Source: Craspedostauros australis
Taxonomy: Eukaryota; Bacillariophyta; Bacillariophyceae; Mastogloiales; Achnanthaceae
Direction: 5' to 3'
DNA: 64,000 nucleotides
Assembly (NCBI GenBank): GCA_026770025.1
Contig: JAMXDE010000015.1
Location: forward strand, 806,001-870,000
Shown here: positions 1 through 9,349 of the stretch, piece after piece
How positions within the stretch are numbered: position 1 is the first letter of the stretch
Layout: each line of letters opens with the position of its first letter
Made by a program: the position numbers and the translations under genes
The notes under the pieces: generated by a model
Databases searched by the model: none
What the model saw: the letters and a program-made list of their open reading frames with translations, nothing else
What the model was told of the DNA's origin: nothing

Positions 1-345
1 TTCACTCACCTTTGTTCTGCTCAGTCGCGCAATGCCTTCCAAAACAATCCATGTCCACTTCATCAATGTTCTGCGATCCCTATTCAGCATCACCGAAAGA
101 ATCTCCCATGGACTGTATTGCTTCAGGAATACGAGTGCACCAAGCATGTGGTTGATTGTGGTGTTGCCTGGTAGCAGCCCGTCTTGTGTCAGTGCTGTCC
201 ATACTGCAGAAGCCACTGCAATGCTGGTCCCATACGTCCTGCGGAAAAGGATGGTGAGCCATGGGGGTTGCTCCATGCAAGTGAGCATGTCCACGTCGCG
301 ACCCACAATTTGCATACCAGAGTGGGCAATCTCAACCTCCATCAT
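1..345 (-). CDS. DDE (Harbinger-like) transposase-derived protein, first exon, truncated by window edge
   Basis: The minus strand is open from ATG at 345 to the window edge; an in-frame TGA lies 15 nt upstream of that ATG. The 115 residues contain a pattern I associate with the N-terminal region of DDE-superfamily (PIF/Harbinger-type) transposases of diatoms: FRRTYGTS near residue 35, then LLPGNTTINHMLGALVFLKQ, then a segment ending in DRRTLMKWTW, and a helical IARLS segment. In autonomous elements this region precedes the catalytic DDE fold. A consensus splice donor (exon end at 10, GTGAGT at 9-4) suggests the exon stops just inside the window and the catalytic part lies outside it. Whether the copy is active, domesticated or dead cannot be judged. 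The neighbouring minisatellites fit a repeat-rich setting. Family assignment is from remembered motif pattern, not a search. Confidence 0.6.
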   Translation of the reverse strand, partial: MMEVEIAHSGMQIVGRDVDMLTCMEQPPWLTILFRRTYGTSIAVASAVWTALTQDGLLPGNTTINHMLGALVFLKQYSPWEILSVMLNRDRRTLMKWTWIVLEGIARLSRTKVSE

Positions 346-849
346 CTTCTGAATGAGTCATTGCGAGGTGGAGCAAGTTGATGCACAATGTAGTGGATTG
401 GATGTTGGCTTGATGTTGGATCGGATACTGTCGTGGGCAGGTATTGTGAGAAGTTGTTGATTCGGTTGCTTGCGCGTGATTGTTGGCCGTCGTTGTTGTT
501 GACGTCAATACTTTGTTGGCATCAGGCAGCATGTGAGTTGTTGTCGAGGTGCAGCCGATGGCCATCGCACATTGATGCTGACATCTCGAGAAGCAGAGTC
601 CGCCATTTGCTGCATTGCACAGCGATCACTTGCAATACACAGTGATGCAGAACACAAGGATTTCCGTGTTTGTCTCCACGATCTGTTGGCTGGTGGGAGT
701 ATTCGCGTGCTGTTCTCTCAACGCGAGGTGGTCTTGGGTCATGTTCCTTGGCTTCCTCAGACATTCCACAGAACACTCACTGAGATCGACATCATTCACG
801 AACATCCATGCAAGGTGTCCGTAAGACAAATCGAGGCATATAACATGGA
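346..849. other. Upstream region of the transposase gene, no gene recognised
   Basis: No convincing coding exon is visible. A perfect palindromic TGACGTCA (500-507) lies about 155 bp upstream of the transposase ATG and could be a bZIP/CRE-type site, but a single site proves little. Confidence 0.4.
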
Positions 850-1324
850 TACATATTCAGTCCCTTTCCGCGCAAGCCATCCATTTGGTTGAAACATAGT
901 ATATCAATGACACAGGAGCGTTCCGATCCATACAAGCCCTCCATTTGATTCCAACGGCGTTCATGACAGGGACAGATTCGTTCTTGTCCGTACAAGCCCT
1001 CCATTTAGTGGAAAGAGCGTTTATCAATGACACAGGAGCGTTCCGATTCATACAAGCCCTCCATTTGGTTCAAAGAGCGTTTATCAACAGCACAGATTAG
1101 TTCTTATCCATACAAGCCCTCCATTTGGTGGAAAAACGTTTACTACAGATGCAGATTAGTTGTTATCCATACAAACCCTCCATTGGGTGGAAAGAGCGTT
1201 TATAATGACACAGATCCGGTCTTATCCGTACAAGCCCTCCATTGGGTGGAAAGAGCGTTTATCAATGGCACAGATCTATCAATAGCACAGATCAGTTCTT
1301 ATCCATACAAGCCCTCCATTTGGT
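850..1324. repeat. Degenerate ~60-bp tandem minisatellite
   Basis: About eight diverged copies of a ~60-bp unit. The clearest landmark, tacaagccctccattt with small changes, recurs near 877, 936, 995, 1053, 1113, 1170, 1228 and 1306. Units also share aagagcgtttatcaa and cacagattagttcttatcca. Copies differ by substitutions and short indels, so the array is old compared with the one that follows. It aligns base for base with the 61-bp array to its right and is the same family. No coding function is supported. Confidence 0.85.
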
Positions 1325-1670
1325 TCATAGAGCATTCACTACCGGATAAGATTATTTCTTATCCGCATAAGCCATCTGCTTATGTTCATAGAGCATTCAC
1401 TACCGGATAAGGTTATTTCTTATCCGCATAAGCCATCTGCTTATGTTCATAGAGCATTCACTACCGGATAAGGTTATTTCTTATCCGCATAAGCCATCTG
1501 CTTATGTTCATAGAGCATTCACTACCAGATAAGATTATTTCTTATCCGCATAAGCCATCTGCTTATGTTCATAGAGCATTCACTACCGGATAAGATTATT
1601 TCTTATCCGCATAAGCCATCTGCTTATGTTCATAGAGCATTCACTACCGGATAAGATTTGTTCTTATCAT
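1325..1670. repeat. 61-bp tandem array with two hairpins per unit
   Basis: Five near-identical 61-bp units start at 1325, 1386, 1447, 1508 and 1569, followed by a partial sixth at 1630 that degenerates after about 40 bp. Each unit contains two inverted repeats: CGGATAAG, a 7-nt spacer, CTTATCCG; and CATAAGC, catct, GCTTATG. The high identity between copies points to recent amplification or gene conversion. The unit aligns with the older 60-bp family to the left, in which these perfect palindromes are absent. Confidence 0.92.
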
Positions 1671-2253
1671 GCTATTCATATGGATTAAACTGCGCCTATC
1701 ACATAAACATAGGTGCAAATCTGCCCTTATAAGCCCGCGTTAAAGCAATATTGGCGGCTATGGGCCAGAATCAGATGCATTTCTGACCCTTATGCGCTAT
1801 CCATAAGGACGCGATGAGTCTTACAACATAGACTCAATTTTGTTTCGTCCTCACAGCAGTTATGCATAAGACGCAAATAGTGCTTTTGAAGCCGTCCATA
1901 AGGCCAAAACAGCGCTTATAAGTCTATCCATAGAGGTGTTTTTGACACTATGGAGCCATCATAAGACTGAATTGGATGCTACGACTACTTCGACTCAATA
2001 TGAAGCGCTATGCCTATCCAATGTGACCAACACGCCGTATTCGTAAGTCCAATATATTCCTTATCACACAGGCATCATTTTAAGTGCTTCATGACACCAA
2101 TCCAAACGGTGAATATTGCCCTTATGGAGTGGTCATAACGCAATTTTCACCCTCAAAAAGTGATTCATAAGGCCAAATTAGCCCTTGTGAACCCGGCATA
2201 GACGTTAAATCATCCTTTCCCGCGCTCCATACACTCAAATATTGCGTATGAAG
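1671..2253. repeat. Highly degenerate continuation of the minisatellite
   Basis: The stretch has no clean period but keeps elements of the flanking arrays: repeated CCATAAGG/CTTATR words at roughly 60-70 bp spacing, and at 1788-1808 the inverted repeat CCTTATG-cgctatc-CATAAGG. It is best read as decayed repeat units linking the 61-bp and 48-bp arrays. No gene is seen in it. Confidence 0.55.
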
Positions 2254-2703
2254 AGGACCGATTATGCCTTTAATACAAGCGCAAAAGTGCGTTATGATCG
2301 TAGGACCGATTATGCCTTTAACAGAAGCGCAAAAGTGCGTTATGATCGTAGGACCGATTATGCCTTTAACAGAAGCGCAAAAGTGCGTTATGATTGTAGG
2401 ACCGATTATGCCTTTACCAGAAGCGCAAAAGTGCGTTGTGATCGTAGGACCGATTATGCCTTTAACAGAAGCGCAAAAGTGCGTTATGATCGTAGGACCG
2501 ATTATGCCTTTACCAGAAGCGCAAAAGTGCGTTGTGATCGTAGGACCGATTATGCCTTTACCAGAAGCGCAAAAGTGCGTTGTGATCGTAGGACCGATTA
2601 TGCCTTTACCAGAAGCGCAAAAAGTGCGTTGTCACCGTAGGACCAAGTATGCCTTTAACAGAAGCGTAAAAAGTGCCTTGTGAACAAAGGACCGATGCTG
2701 TAC
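2254..2703. repeat. 48-bp tandem minisatellite (9 copies plus a partial)
   Basis: Units beginning aggaccgattatgccttta start at 2254, 2302, 2350, 2398, 2446, 2494, 2542, 2590, 2639 and 2688 (the last partial; copies 8 and 9 are 49 bp). Because 48 is a multiple of three, two plus-strand frames stay open and would give 16-residue peptide repeats, but no start context, splice structure or known domain supports translation. Two linked variants alternate: taacag with gttatg, and taccag with gttgtg. Confidence 0.92.
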
Positions 2704-3268
2704 CTACGCATTGTGGTTCCGAAGACGAACATTGGCCCTCCTTCACGTTGTCGCCATCCCGCGAATGACTTTTCGCGCTTGCAGCAACTTGGTTACGCCC
2801 CTTTGACATCGGCCATTGTTACAGTTTGTACGGGGAACAGTACACCCTTCTTGGGCGCCGGTGTCTTTCGCCACGGACAGGAACACAAAAAACACTTCAA
2901 GCCAATGCAAGTATCTCTTGACATTTCTTTTCTGATGTTCAGATGGCCACGAATTACAATCATTGTACGTGTGTGTGCAAGACACCAGCACGCGTCACCA
3001 GCGCACGTATTGCGTCGTTGGCAAGAAATTGCTGCGATGGTTGTTTGCTCGTTGCGAAGCACAACATCTTCCATGTCCTTGGCAACCACACAGCAGCACC
3101 CCATGGCCAACTCTGCGAATGAGGACGACACAAACCGCATCACGCCAACGTGCACACATCCATTACACCAGACACTGCTGCTCTCTCGCAGATGCACTTC
3201 AATGGAGCCTTGAGTTGAGCAGAGGTGCCCTTTGTCACACAAATCAGAAACACAACCAACCACTGATC
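2704..3268. other. Upstream region of the unknown-function gene, nothing recognised
   Basis: The sequence between the minisatellite and the ATG at 3269 has ordinary composition. Short open frames run through it but none resembles a protein family. It presumably holds the promoter and 5' leader of the downstream gene. Confidence 0.35.
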
Positions 3269-5207
3269 ATGACGCCACCAAGGAAACGAGCCCCTCGCTT
3301 CTTGAAAAAGGGAGTCGACGCCAAGCTCCTCATCCGTGAGCTTGCAGCTGATCCCAACTTGTGGATGTGGGAGCCTCGCCACATCCGAGACAAGTATCCG
3401 ACTCTCGCAAAGTATCCAGCAAAGAACTTCATCAAAGGGTATGTGATGCTGAAGAAAACGCTCGTGAAGAACAAGATCTTCTTTGGTAAGTCAACTCCAA
3501 TGCAGGCAACGTGTGGGCCCGACCACTCAATGGACACATTCGTTTGGGGGTGGTGGCAATCACCCTGTTGCATTTCTTGTTCTCAAACTTTGCTTTGATC
3601 ATGCTGCACAAACACATCACAACTCACAAGCAACCACTCGATCTCTTCATCTGTTTGCTTTTGTGAGGGTTTTGGCAGCAAATGGACGCTTCAATCCAGA
3701 CGCATCAGGTAACTTGGGCATGCATCTTCGCCCCATCGATGAGCCAGAGGGCTTCGACAACACAAAGCCCTCGAAATCCCCTCCTGCAAAGGCCGTTGCA
3801 GAAACCACAACAACACCCACAATGACAGCACTCTCCGAAAACGCTGCCACCAACACAGACAAGAGCTGCCATGGAGAAGGGGATCAAAACCCATCTTCGC
3901 AAATGGCATCAAACACCAATGGGTCGTTCCCAAATGATGCCTTCCTCAACGATGACTGGGCCATGGGCGACTTTGGCGAGGAACTTTCATCAGTGTTTGG
4001 TCGAGAAATGGACTTCGATGATGACATTGAAGTTGTGGGTATGTCAGGCCCTCCACCATACAACTCACTGACAGCAAGATATGGTCATTTCTTTGACATG
4101 GCCGAGAACTCTCGCGTCGCCCAGTTCTCTTCCGTCCCAACACATGTGGACGTCTTCTACACTACACAATTGTGGAGGCCGAAGGGAGAGGCATTCCGGA
4201 TGATCAGCATCGACTTCTACATGCCTGCAGCCACCATCCAGCAGGATACACAGCTGACCATTCAATATCGCGAAGTGGGTGGGGTGCCTCGGCCCTTTGT
4301 GGTGCTGAAGTATCGGCCTCCAGTGGCCATTGGAGCAAAGGGGGGTATTGCAAAGGCCATTTGCAACCTTCAGGCGACCCGCTTCGTCGACGCAGCACAG
4401 AAGGCACAAGCACACGACCTGCAAATGCAGAAGGCCGGTTTTGCAAAGGGGCACTGGTGCGAAATGCTCGTGCCAATGCCCTTCGCTATCGACACCATGT
4501 TCTGTCCATCCGCTTGCGGCACGCTGGGGGGCGTTGTCTGGCTCAATCATGTGATGCCAGACAACAATGGGCAACCACGTAAAGTCCTCATCTTGTTGAC
4601 GAGGGTGAAGGAGAAGACAACGACTGTGGGAATGACGTGCAGGTTTTCAAAAATGCACGCACTTGGTTTCAACTCAGGCGGAACCAATCCCATCGACAAA
4701 GGGGCCAAGTCACAAATGCTACCTTCACAGTCACACAGAATCCCCCAATACACGGACAACAACAGCAACTCCAGCAACTCCAGCAACCCACCATCTGCCA
4801 GCAATGCCCAGAAGGTGGCCCCATGGCCACAACCCTTGCAACCCAGGAGCCCAATGGGCAGCCACATTCAACAAGGCTTCCAATCGCCAAGAACGACACA
4901 GAATCTCCGCACCCTTGGAGCACGCAACATGCTTCATGGAGACGATCAATCAGTCACAACGCAGGTGACTCAGGTGTTAGAAGCCCAACTCGAATGCCAG
5001 GTTGGGAGGGTGGCCGAACTTGAGCTGAGGGTGGCACTGCGAAAGCAGGCTGCCAGAGAAAGGGCAGAGCTGAGACGGCAAGGACAGCTCAACCAGAGCC
5101 GTCCGGGAATGGTGGTGACTGGTGGTACAGCTTCTGACGAGGCTGCCAGAAACCTTCCTGATGGCGTCTTCAACAAATGGACGACCTCACCAGACCGTAT
5201 TTCGTAA
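3269..5207 (+). CDS. Protein of unknown function with conserved-looking core and C-terminal coiled coil (two exons)
   Basis: Exon 1 runs from ATG 3269 to 3485 (donor GTAAGT) and exon 2 from 3679 (acceptor ttttggcag) to TAA 5205-5207, giving 581 residues. Exon 1 encodes a basic, tryptophan-containing N-terminal segment (MTPPRKRAPRFLKKG, later LWMWEPRHIRDKYP) that looks like a small helical domain. Residues ~75-180 are low-complexity and acidic. Residues ~185-395 form a compact region rich in beta-type sequence (YGHFFDMAENSRV, DVFYTTQLWRPKGE, VVLKYRPPVA, MLVPMPFAIDTMF). A Ser/Asn/Gln/Pro-rich linker and a predicted coiled coil (~500-545) follow. I recognise no family. The neighbouring transposase and repeats leave open that it belongs to a mobile element. 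The downstream frame at 5177-5833 may be its true C-terminus. Confidence 0.6.
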
Positions 5208-5833
5208 AGGGCCAAGGATCAGTCCAGCACCCAGCAACGACGCAGAATGGTCAGACTGGGACGGGCAACATGCAGTCGACGAATCCGCAGCACCTCAGCA
5301 CAGGACAGATCCTTCCGCACGGATGGGAGGAAGGAATATCGGCAACAACAACAGCTCAGATGTCTCCTCCACCACCACGAGATGTTGATCCATGTGAAGG
5401 AATGCTGGTCCTTGCGGACCAAGCCAACAAACTGACAGAGGCAGCAGCGGTGGGAGCAGCAGCAGCAGAAGCAACCAACCTTGCAACTGCAACAACCACC
5501 ATCACAGCGGGGTCCACAGCTGTGAATACAAATCAGAATCCAGAAGGAGAGAATGTGAGGCAATCCGCAGGCAGTGCAGGAGCTCAGATGACCAGTCAGG
5601 AGGCGCCAAACCAACCTGAAGGCGGAGGGGATGGGCCAACAACCAACAACTCGTTGGTCGACAATGTTGAGATAGTGCAGGACCCAACAGCACCATTGAA
5701 TGCTGTAGAAGCACCATGGAATGCTGCAGAAGCACCATTGAATGTGAATGAGGCAAGTAACACAACCGGAGATGGAGAGAGACAGGGTGACAATGGAGGC
5801 AATGACGGAAATGAGCATGACACAACAAACTAA
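5177..5833 (+). CDS. Low-complexity reading frame overlapping the preceding gene; possible continuation
   Basis: A 218-residue frame starts with ATG 31 nt before the stop of the preceding gene, in another frame, and ends in TAA at 5831-5833. It is rich in Ala, Thr, Asn, Gln and Gly, with imperfect 7-residue repeats near its end (NAVEAPW, NAAEAPL, NVNEAS). It has no recognised domain. Its length and composition suit a disordered tail, so it may be a further exon of the upstream gene through an intron I could not identify, or the product of a frameshift. Independent expression is less likely. Confidence 0.3.
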   Translation: MDDLTRPYFVKGQGSVQHPATTQNGQTGTGNMQSTNPQHLSTGQILPHGWEEGISATTTAQMSPPPPRDVDPCEGMLVLADQANKLTEAAAVGAAAAEATNLATATTTITAGSTAVNTNQNPEGENVRQSAGSAGAQMTSQEAPNQPEGGGDGPTTNNSLVDNVEIVQDPTAPLNAVEAPWNAAEAPLNVNEASNTTGDGERQGDNGGNDGNEHDTTN

Positions 5834-7168
5834 GCAGCAACCACGTGAGAAATAGATACACACCTTTGAAGAATCTATTGTGGATGTAGTGTGCTCATGA
5901 TAGTTGGAACAAACGAGGAAGTACTGAATGGTTGATTTGTACCATAAGAAGAATGACATTGTGTGGGTAGTGGGAGAGTAGAAGGAAGCACAAGTTGGCC
6001 ATGACAATGAGGAATGTCCGGACAACACACACGATCAGGCAACAGGGTGTAAAAGTCAAAAATGGAGCCACGAATCTGGGTTTTGCATAAATCAGGATGA
6101 TTGTGCAAACAACTGACAGGAAGAATGCTCAAAGATGGCAAATTTTCAGTTTGGTTTTTGACTTTTGAACTGCTGATTATGGAAGAAACTGTTGTTGCCT
6201 TATCATGGGAAATGCAAAATTACCGTCTTTCCCCCCCCCCCCAAGGGTAACCACCACCAACAAACCGTCACCGGCAGCAACAAACAAACAAAGAAGGAAA
6301 GAGCGGAGGAAGGAAGGGCAAGGACAACGAGGAGGATGGCGCTCTCGCAAGACCTCCAGCAGTTGTGGCGGAACCAAGAGAGTTCGCAACGAAAACGCAA
6401 CAGAGGCGACCATTGTTCTTTTCCTTCTGCTGGCCAAGCGGTCGCTTCCATTTGTTCCAGCGAGCTGCCTCCACAACAATCCGAACCCGAAATTGAACGC
6501 GAATCTCCTGCGAGATCCATTTGTCAACCGGCTGATGGACAGACGTCCACATGATGACGTTGTCGACATCATCAAAATATGCCTGCCCAAATGAAAGTCT
6601 TGCCTTCTGTCCAAAGATACGAGATGTGGAGAAGAAATGGTTGGTGTTGTGTTGCGCAAGCAAACTCGCGCGAACAGTTCCATCAACACAGTGGTACTCC
6701 CGCCAACATCCGCTCCCAGCAACAACACCAACATGTTCTCGACGTGACACCCACGCGACGTGGAAGCAATGTCATTACGGAATCAGCGAGGGATCCCAGC
6801 CATGCAGTGATGGTTCGTGCTTCATCCCTCTGCTTCCCATGTTCCTGTTGGTGTTCTCATCCCATCAGAACCACGATGGATCGTCTGCGGAGCATGATGC
6901 CATGCGGTGGGCGGAGACCAAGGACCACGACCGAGCCTGTTTGATGTGCGGCTGCGGAATTGCCACCACCAATCATCCAGCAATCATCATGGTCATCACA
7001 ATCACCAACAATCGCATGCTTTGTTGGATGATCTGGTACGTTGTTGATCTACCTCGTTCCTGCACGGTGATATCAACAGCAACGGCTGCAGTATCGGCCA
7101 CAACCGCGTCTGCGTCTGCGTCTGCTCGTATAATACACCTCTTGTAGATCGTCACAACTGACTGCACC
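5834..7168. other. Intergenic region between the unknown gene and ALG9
   Basis: No gene is firmly supported. A minus-strand frame with ATG at 6734 runs to 6177 (185 aa, hydrophobic start), and an overlapping minus frame contains a protein-like stretch (SFGQAYFDDVDNVIMWTS), but neither resembles a known family. A 12-nt poly-C tract lies at 6231-6242. The last few hundred bases should contain the ALG9 promoter. Confidence 0.35.
6231..6242 (+). repeat. Poly-C tract (12 nt)
   Basis: Uninterrupted run of 12 cytosines after gtcttt. A longer run of 15 lies at 9645-9659, so one sits on each side of the ALG9 gene. Confidence 0.9.
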
Positions 7169-9349
7169 ATGGCGCGCAAACCAAAATCCAGGAGAAAGCC
7201 ACGGCCGCCGCCGTCAACGACATCGGCATCAGCGCCACCCTCGCCGCCACCAGCCGGCGCAACGACGACGACGACGACGATAGAATCGAAGGCAACAGAA
7301 TCATCGATGATGTGGACGATATTCGCAAGCCTTCTGCCGCCGCTGTACATCTGCTGGAGAGTGGGATGGTCCAACCGCCTCCCCATCATGGACTGCGACG
7401 AGGTCTACAACTACTGGGAGCCGCTGCATTACCTCATGTTCGACTCGGGCTTCCAGACCTGGGAGTACGCCCATGAGTTCGGCCTGCGAACCTACGCCTA
7501 CCTCTACCCCCTCTGCGTCTACGGAAAGTTCCTTTACGCGGTCGCCGTCCCGGTGCTGGATGCCGTCGCGCCGGACTGGCCGGACCTGCTGGTGGGCAAG
7601 CCATCTGGAATTGATTCCACCCTCGCCATCCACACGCAGTACCAGCACCCCGTCTCGCATGATCGCTTGGCCACCTTCCTGCTCCTGAGAGCCTCGCTCG
7701 CCGCGTTCATGGCGATGGCAGAAGTCGGCTTCATCCGGGCCCTGCGATCGCGGTACGGCAACAGCGCCACCACCGTGCCGAACCTGGCAGGTCTGTTCAT
7801 GCTCGTGTCGGCAGGCATGTGCCACATGGCAGGTGCGTTGCTGCCATCGACGACCGTCACCTTCTGCTGGCTCAAAGCAACCACGGCCTACCTCAAACAC
7901 CAGCCAACCACGTTCATCTTCTGGGCCGTCCTGGCCACGCTTGCCATCGGCTGGCCCTTTGGGGTGGTCATGTTCGTTCCCTGCGGTTTGGGCGTGCTGT
8001 ACCGCGGATTCAACGGAATCACTGATGACACTGCAACCAAGCCTGCGTCCAGATCCTTCTTCGCCGGCCTTCTCTCTGTTGTGGCGGTGCTGATCAAGGC
8101 TCTCGTCATCGCCGCCATCGTCCAGCTGATTGTGCTCGGCATCGACTACCAGGAATACGGCATCATCATCTCGCCGATTCTCAACATCTTCCTCTACAAC
8201 ACGTCCAGCGGTGGTGATGAGCTGTACGGCATCGAGCCGCTGTCCTACTACGCCAGGAATCTCGTCCTCAACTTCAACGTCGTGGCTGCGCTTGGCGTTG
8301 CCTCCGTGCCGCTGTGGCTGGTGCGCGGCATCCTCGGCATGCTTGCGTCGCTCTTCGTCTCGGCACCCAAGGCCAAAGGCTCATCGAGCCAACAGCAGCC
8401 AGCATCATCCAGCAAGCCTGCCACGAGCGACATCCTCACCATCCTGCTGGCCATGTACGTGTGGCTGTTCGTCGTCGTTCCCAGACCCCACAAGGAGGAA
8501 CGCTTCCTGTTCCCCGTCTACCCATGCCTCTGCCTCGGTGGTGCATGGGCGGTGCAGCAGCTCTCGGAGATGCTCGCATCCATCTTCTCCGCGCTCGGCT
8601 CTTTCCTCATGAGCAAACCAACGAGCGCAGCGCAGAAACAGAAATCGGTTGCGTGGATGTCGCTCATGTTGGGAGTCCTCGTCGGAGCTGCATCCACGGT
8701 GGTCTCCATCGGTCGAGCCACGGCGCTGTCCAAGTACTACATGGCACCGCTGTCGATCTATGCGCAGCTTGGCACCGACATCGTTGAGAGCAGGCGCAAG
8801 GAGGCCGGCACGCAGGAGTCTTCAAGCAAGAGAACGAAGAAACGCACCACTGTCTGCACATGCGGCGAATGGTACAGATTCCCATCGAGCTTTTATCTGC
8901 CAGAAGATGTCCAGCTCGGCTTTCGTCCATCCTCCTTCGACGGGCAGCTGCCCCGACCATTCACCTGGTACGGAAGTGGACCAGAATCGGTCGCGCTCAC
9001 CGAAGGTCACTTCAACGACAACAACGAACTCACGTCAGGCAGCTGGGTGGAGTCGGAGGAAGAATGCGACTACATGATCGACCTCTGGGATTCGACGGAC
9101 TGCCTCGAGAGCGATGTCGACTGGACGCTGCTGGCACAAGAGCCGTTTCTGGACGCGGAGCAGACGTCCATGTTGCATCGCATGGTGTACATCCCCACGA
9201 TGCACGAAGCCGAAGAGCAGACCATTGGTGGGGAGGTCAAGTACACGGAGTACATGCTCTACAAACGACGTGATCCTGACGTGACCAGTGGAGGCAACAT
9301 TGGAACGAAGGGTCCTCCCAGTCCTCCGCCCGCGACGAGAATGTCGTGA
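7169..9349 (+). CDS. ALG9: ALG9-type alpha-1,2-mannosyltransferase (GT22), N-glycan precursor assembly
   Basis: An uninterrupted frame of 726 residues from ATG 7169 to TGA. ALG9 adds two alpha-1,2-mannoses to the dolichol-linked oligosaccharide in the ER lumen using dolichyl-phosphate mannose. The family signature is plain near residue 75: DCDEVYNYWEPLHYL, then GFQTWEYAHEFGLRTY. The loop motif PHKEERFLFPVYP lies near residue 445. The C-terminal region carries EWYRFPSSFYLPE, FRPSSFDGQLPRPF and the final KYTEYMLYKRR block typical of ALG9. The middle is a run of hydrophobic membrane segments. The N-terminus (residues 1-45) is a Pro/Arg/Thr-rich extension. Length is slightly above the usual ~600-620 residues because of that extension and low-complexity inserts near residues 400 and 540. 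No intron is needed. Confidence 0.95.
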   Translation: MARKPKSRRKPRPPPSTTSASAPPSPPPAGATTTTTTIESKATESSMMWTIFASLLPPLYICWRVGWSNRLPIMDCDEVYNYWEPLHYLMFDSGFQTWEYAHEFGLRTYAYLYPLCVYGKFLYAVAVPVLDAVAPDWPDLLVGKPSGIDSTLAIHTQYQHPVSHDRLATFLLLRASLAAFMAMAEVGFIRALRSRYGNSATTVPNLAGLFMLVSAGMCHMAGALLPSTTVTFCWLKATTAYLKHQPTTFIFWAVLATLAIGWPFGVVMFVPCGLGVLYRGFNGITDDTATKPASRSFFAGLLSVVAVLIKALVIAAIVQLIVLGIDYQEYGIIISPILNIFLYNTSSGGDELYGIEPLSYYARNLVLNFNVVAALGVASVPLWLVRGILGMLASLFVSAPKAKGSSSQQQPASSSKPATSDILTILLAMYVWLFVVVPRPHKEERFLFPVYPCLCLGGAWAVQQLSEMLASIFSALGSFLMSKPTSAAQKQKSVAWMSLMLGVLVGAASTVVSIGRATALSKYYMAPLSIYAQLGTDIVESRRKEAGTQESSSKRTKKRTTVCTCGEWYRFPSSFYLPEDVQLGFRPSSFDGQLPRPFTWYGSGPESVALTEGHFNDNNELTSGSWVESEEECDYMIDLWDSTDCLESDVDWTLLAQEPFLDAEQTSMLHRMVYIPTMHEAEEQTIGGEVKYTEYMLYKRRDPDVTSGGNIGTKGPPSPPPATRMS

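Noticed and set aside
1325-1670. CRISPR-like regular repeats
   Set aside because: The units are contiguous with no unique spacers, and the surrounding genes are nuclear with introns; this is a minisatellite.
2242-2683. Two overlapping frames encoding 16-residue repeats
   Set aside because: The openness follows from a 48-bp period; no promoter, start context or domain supports a protein, so it is listed only as a repeat.
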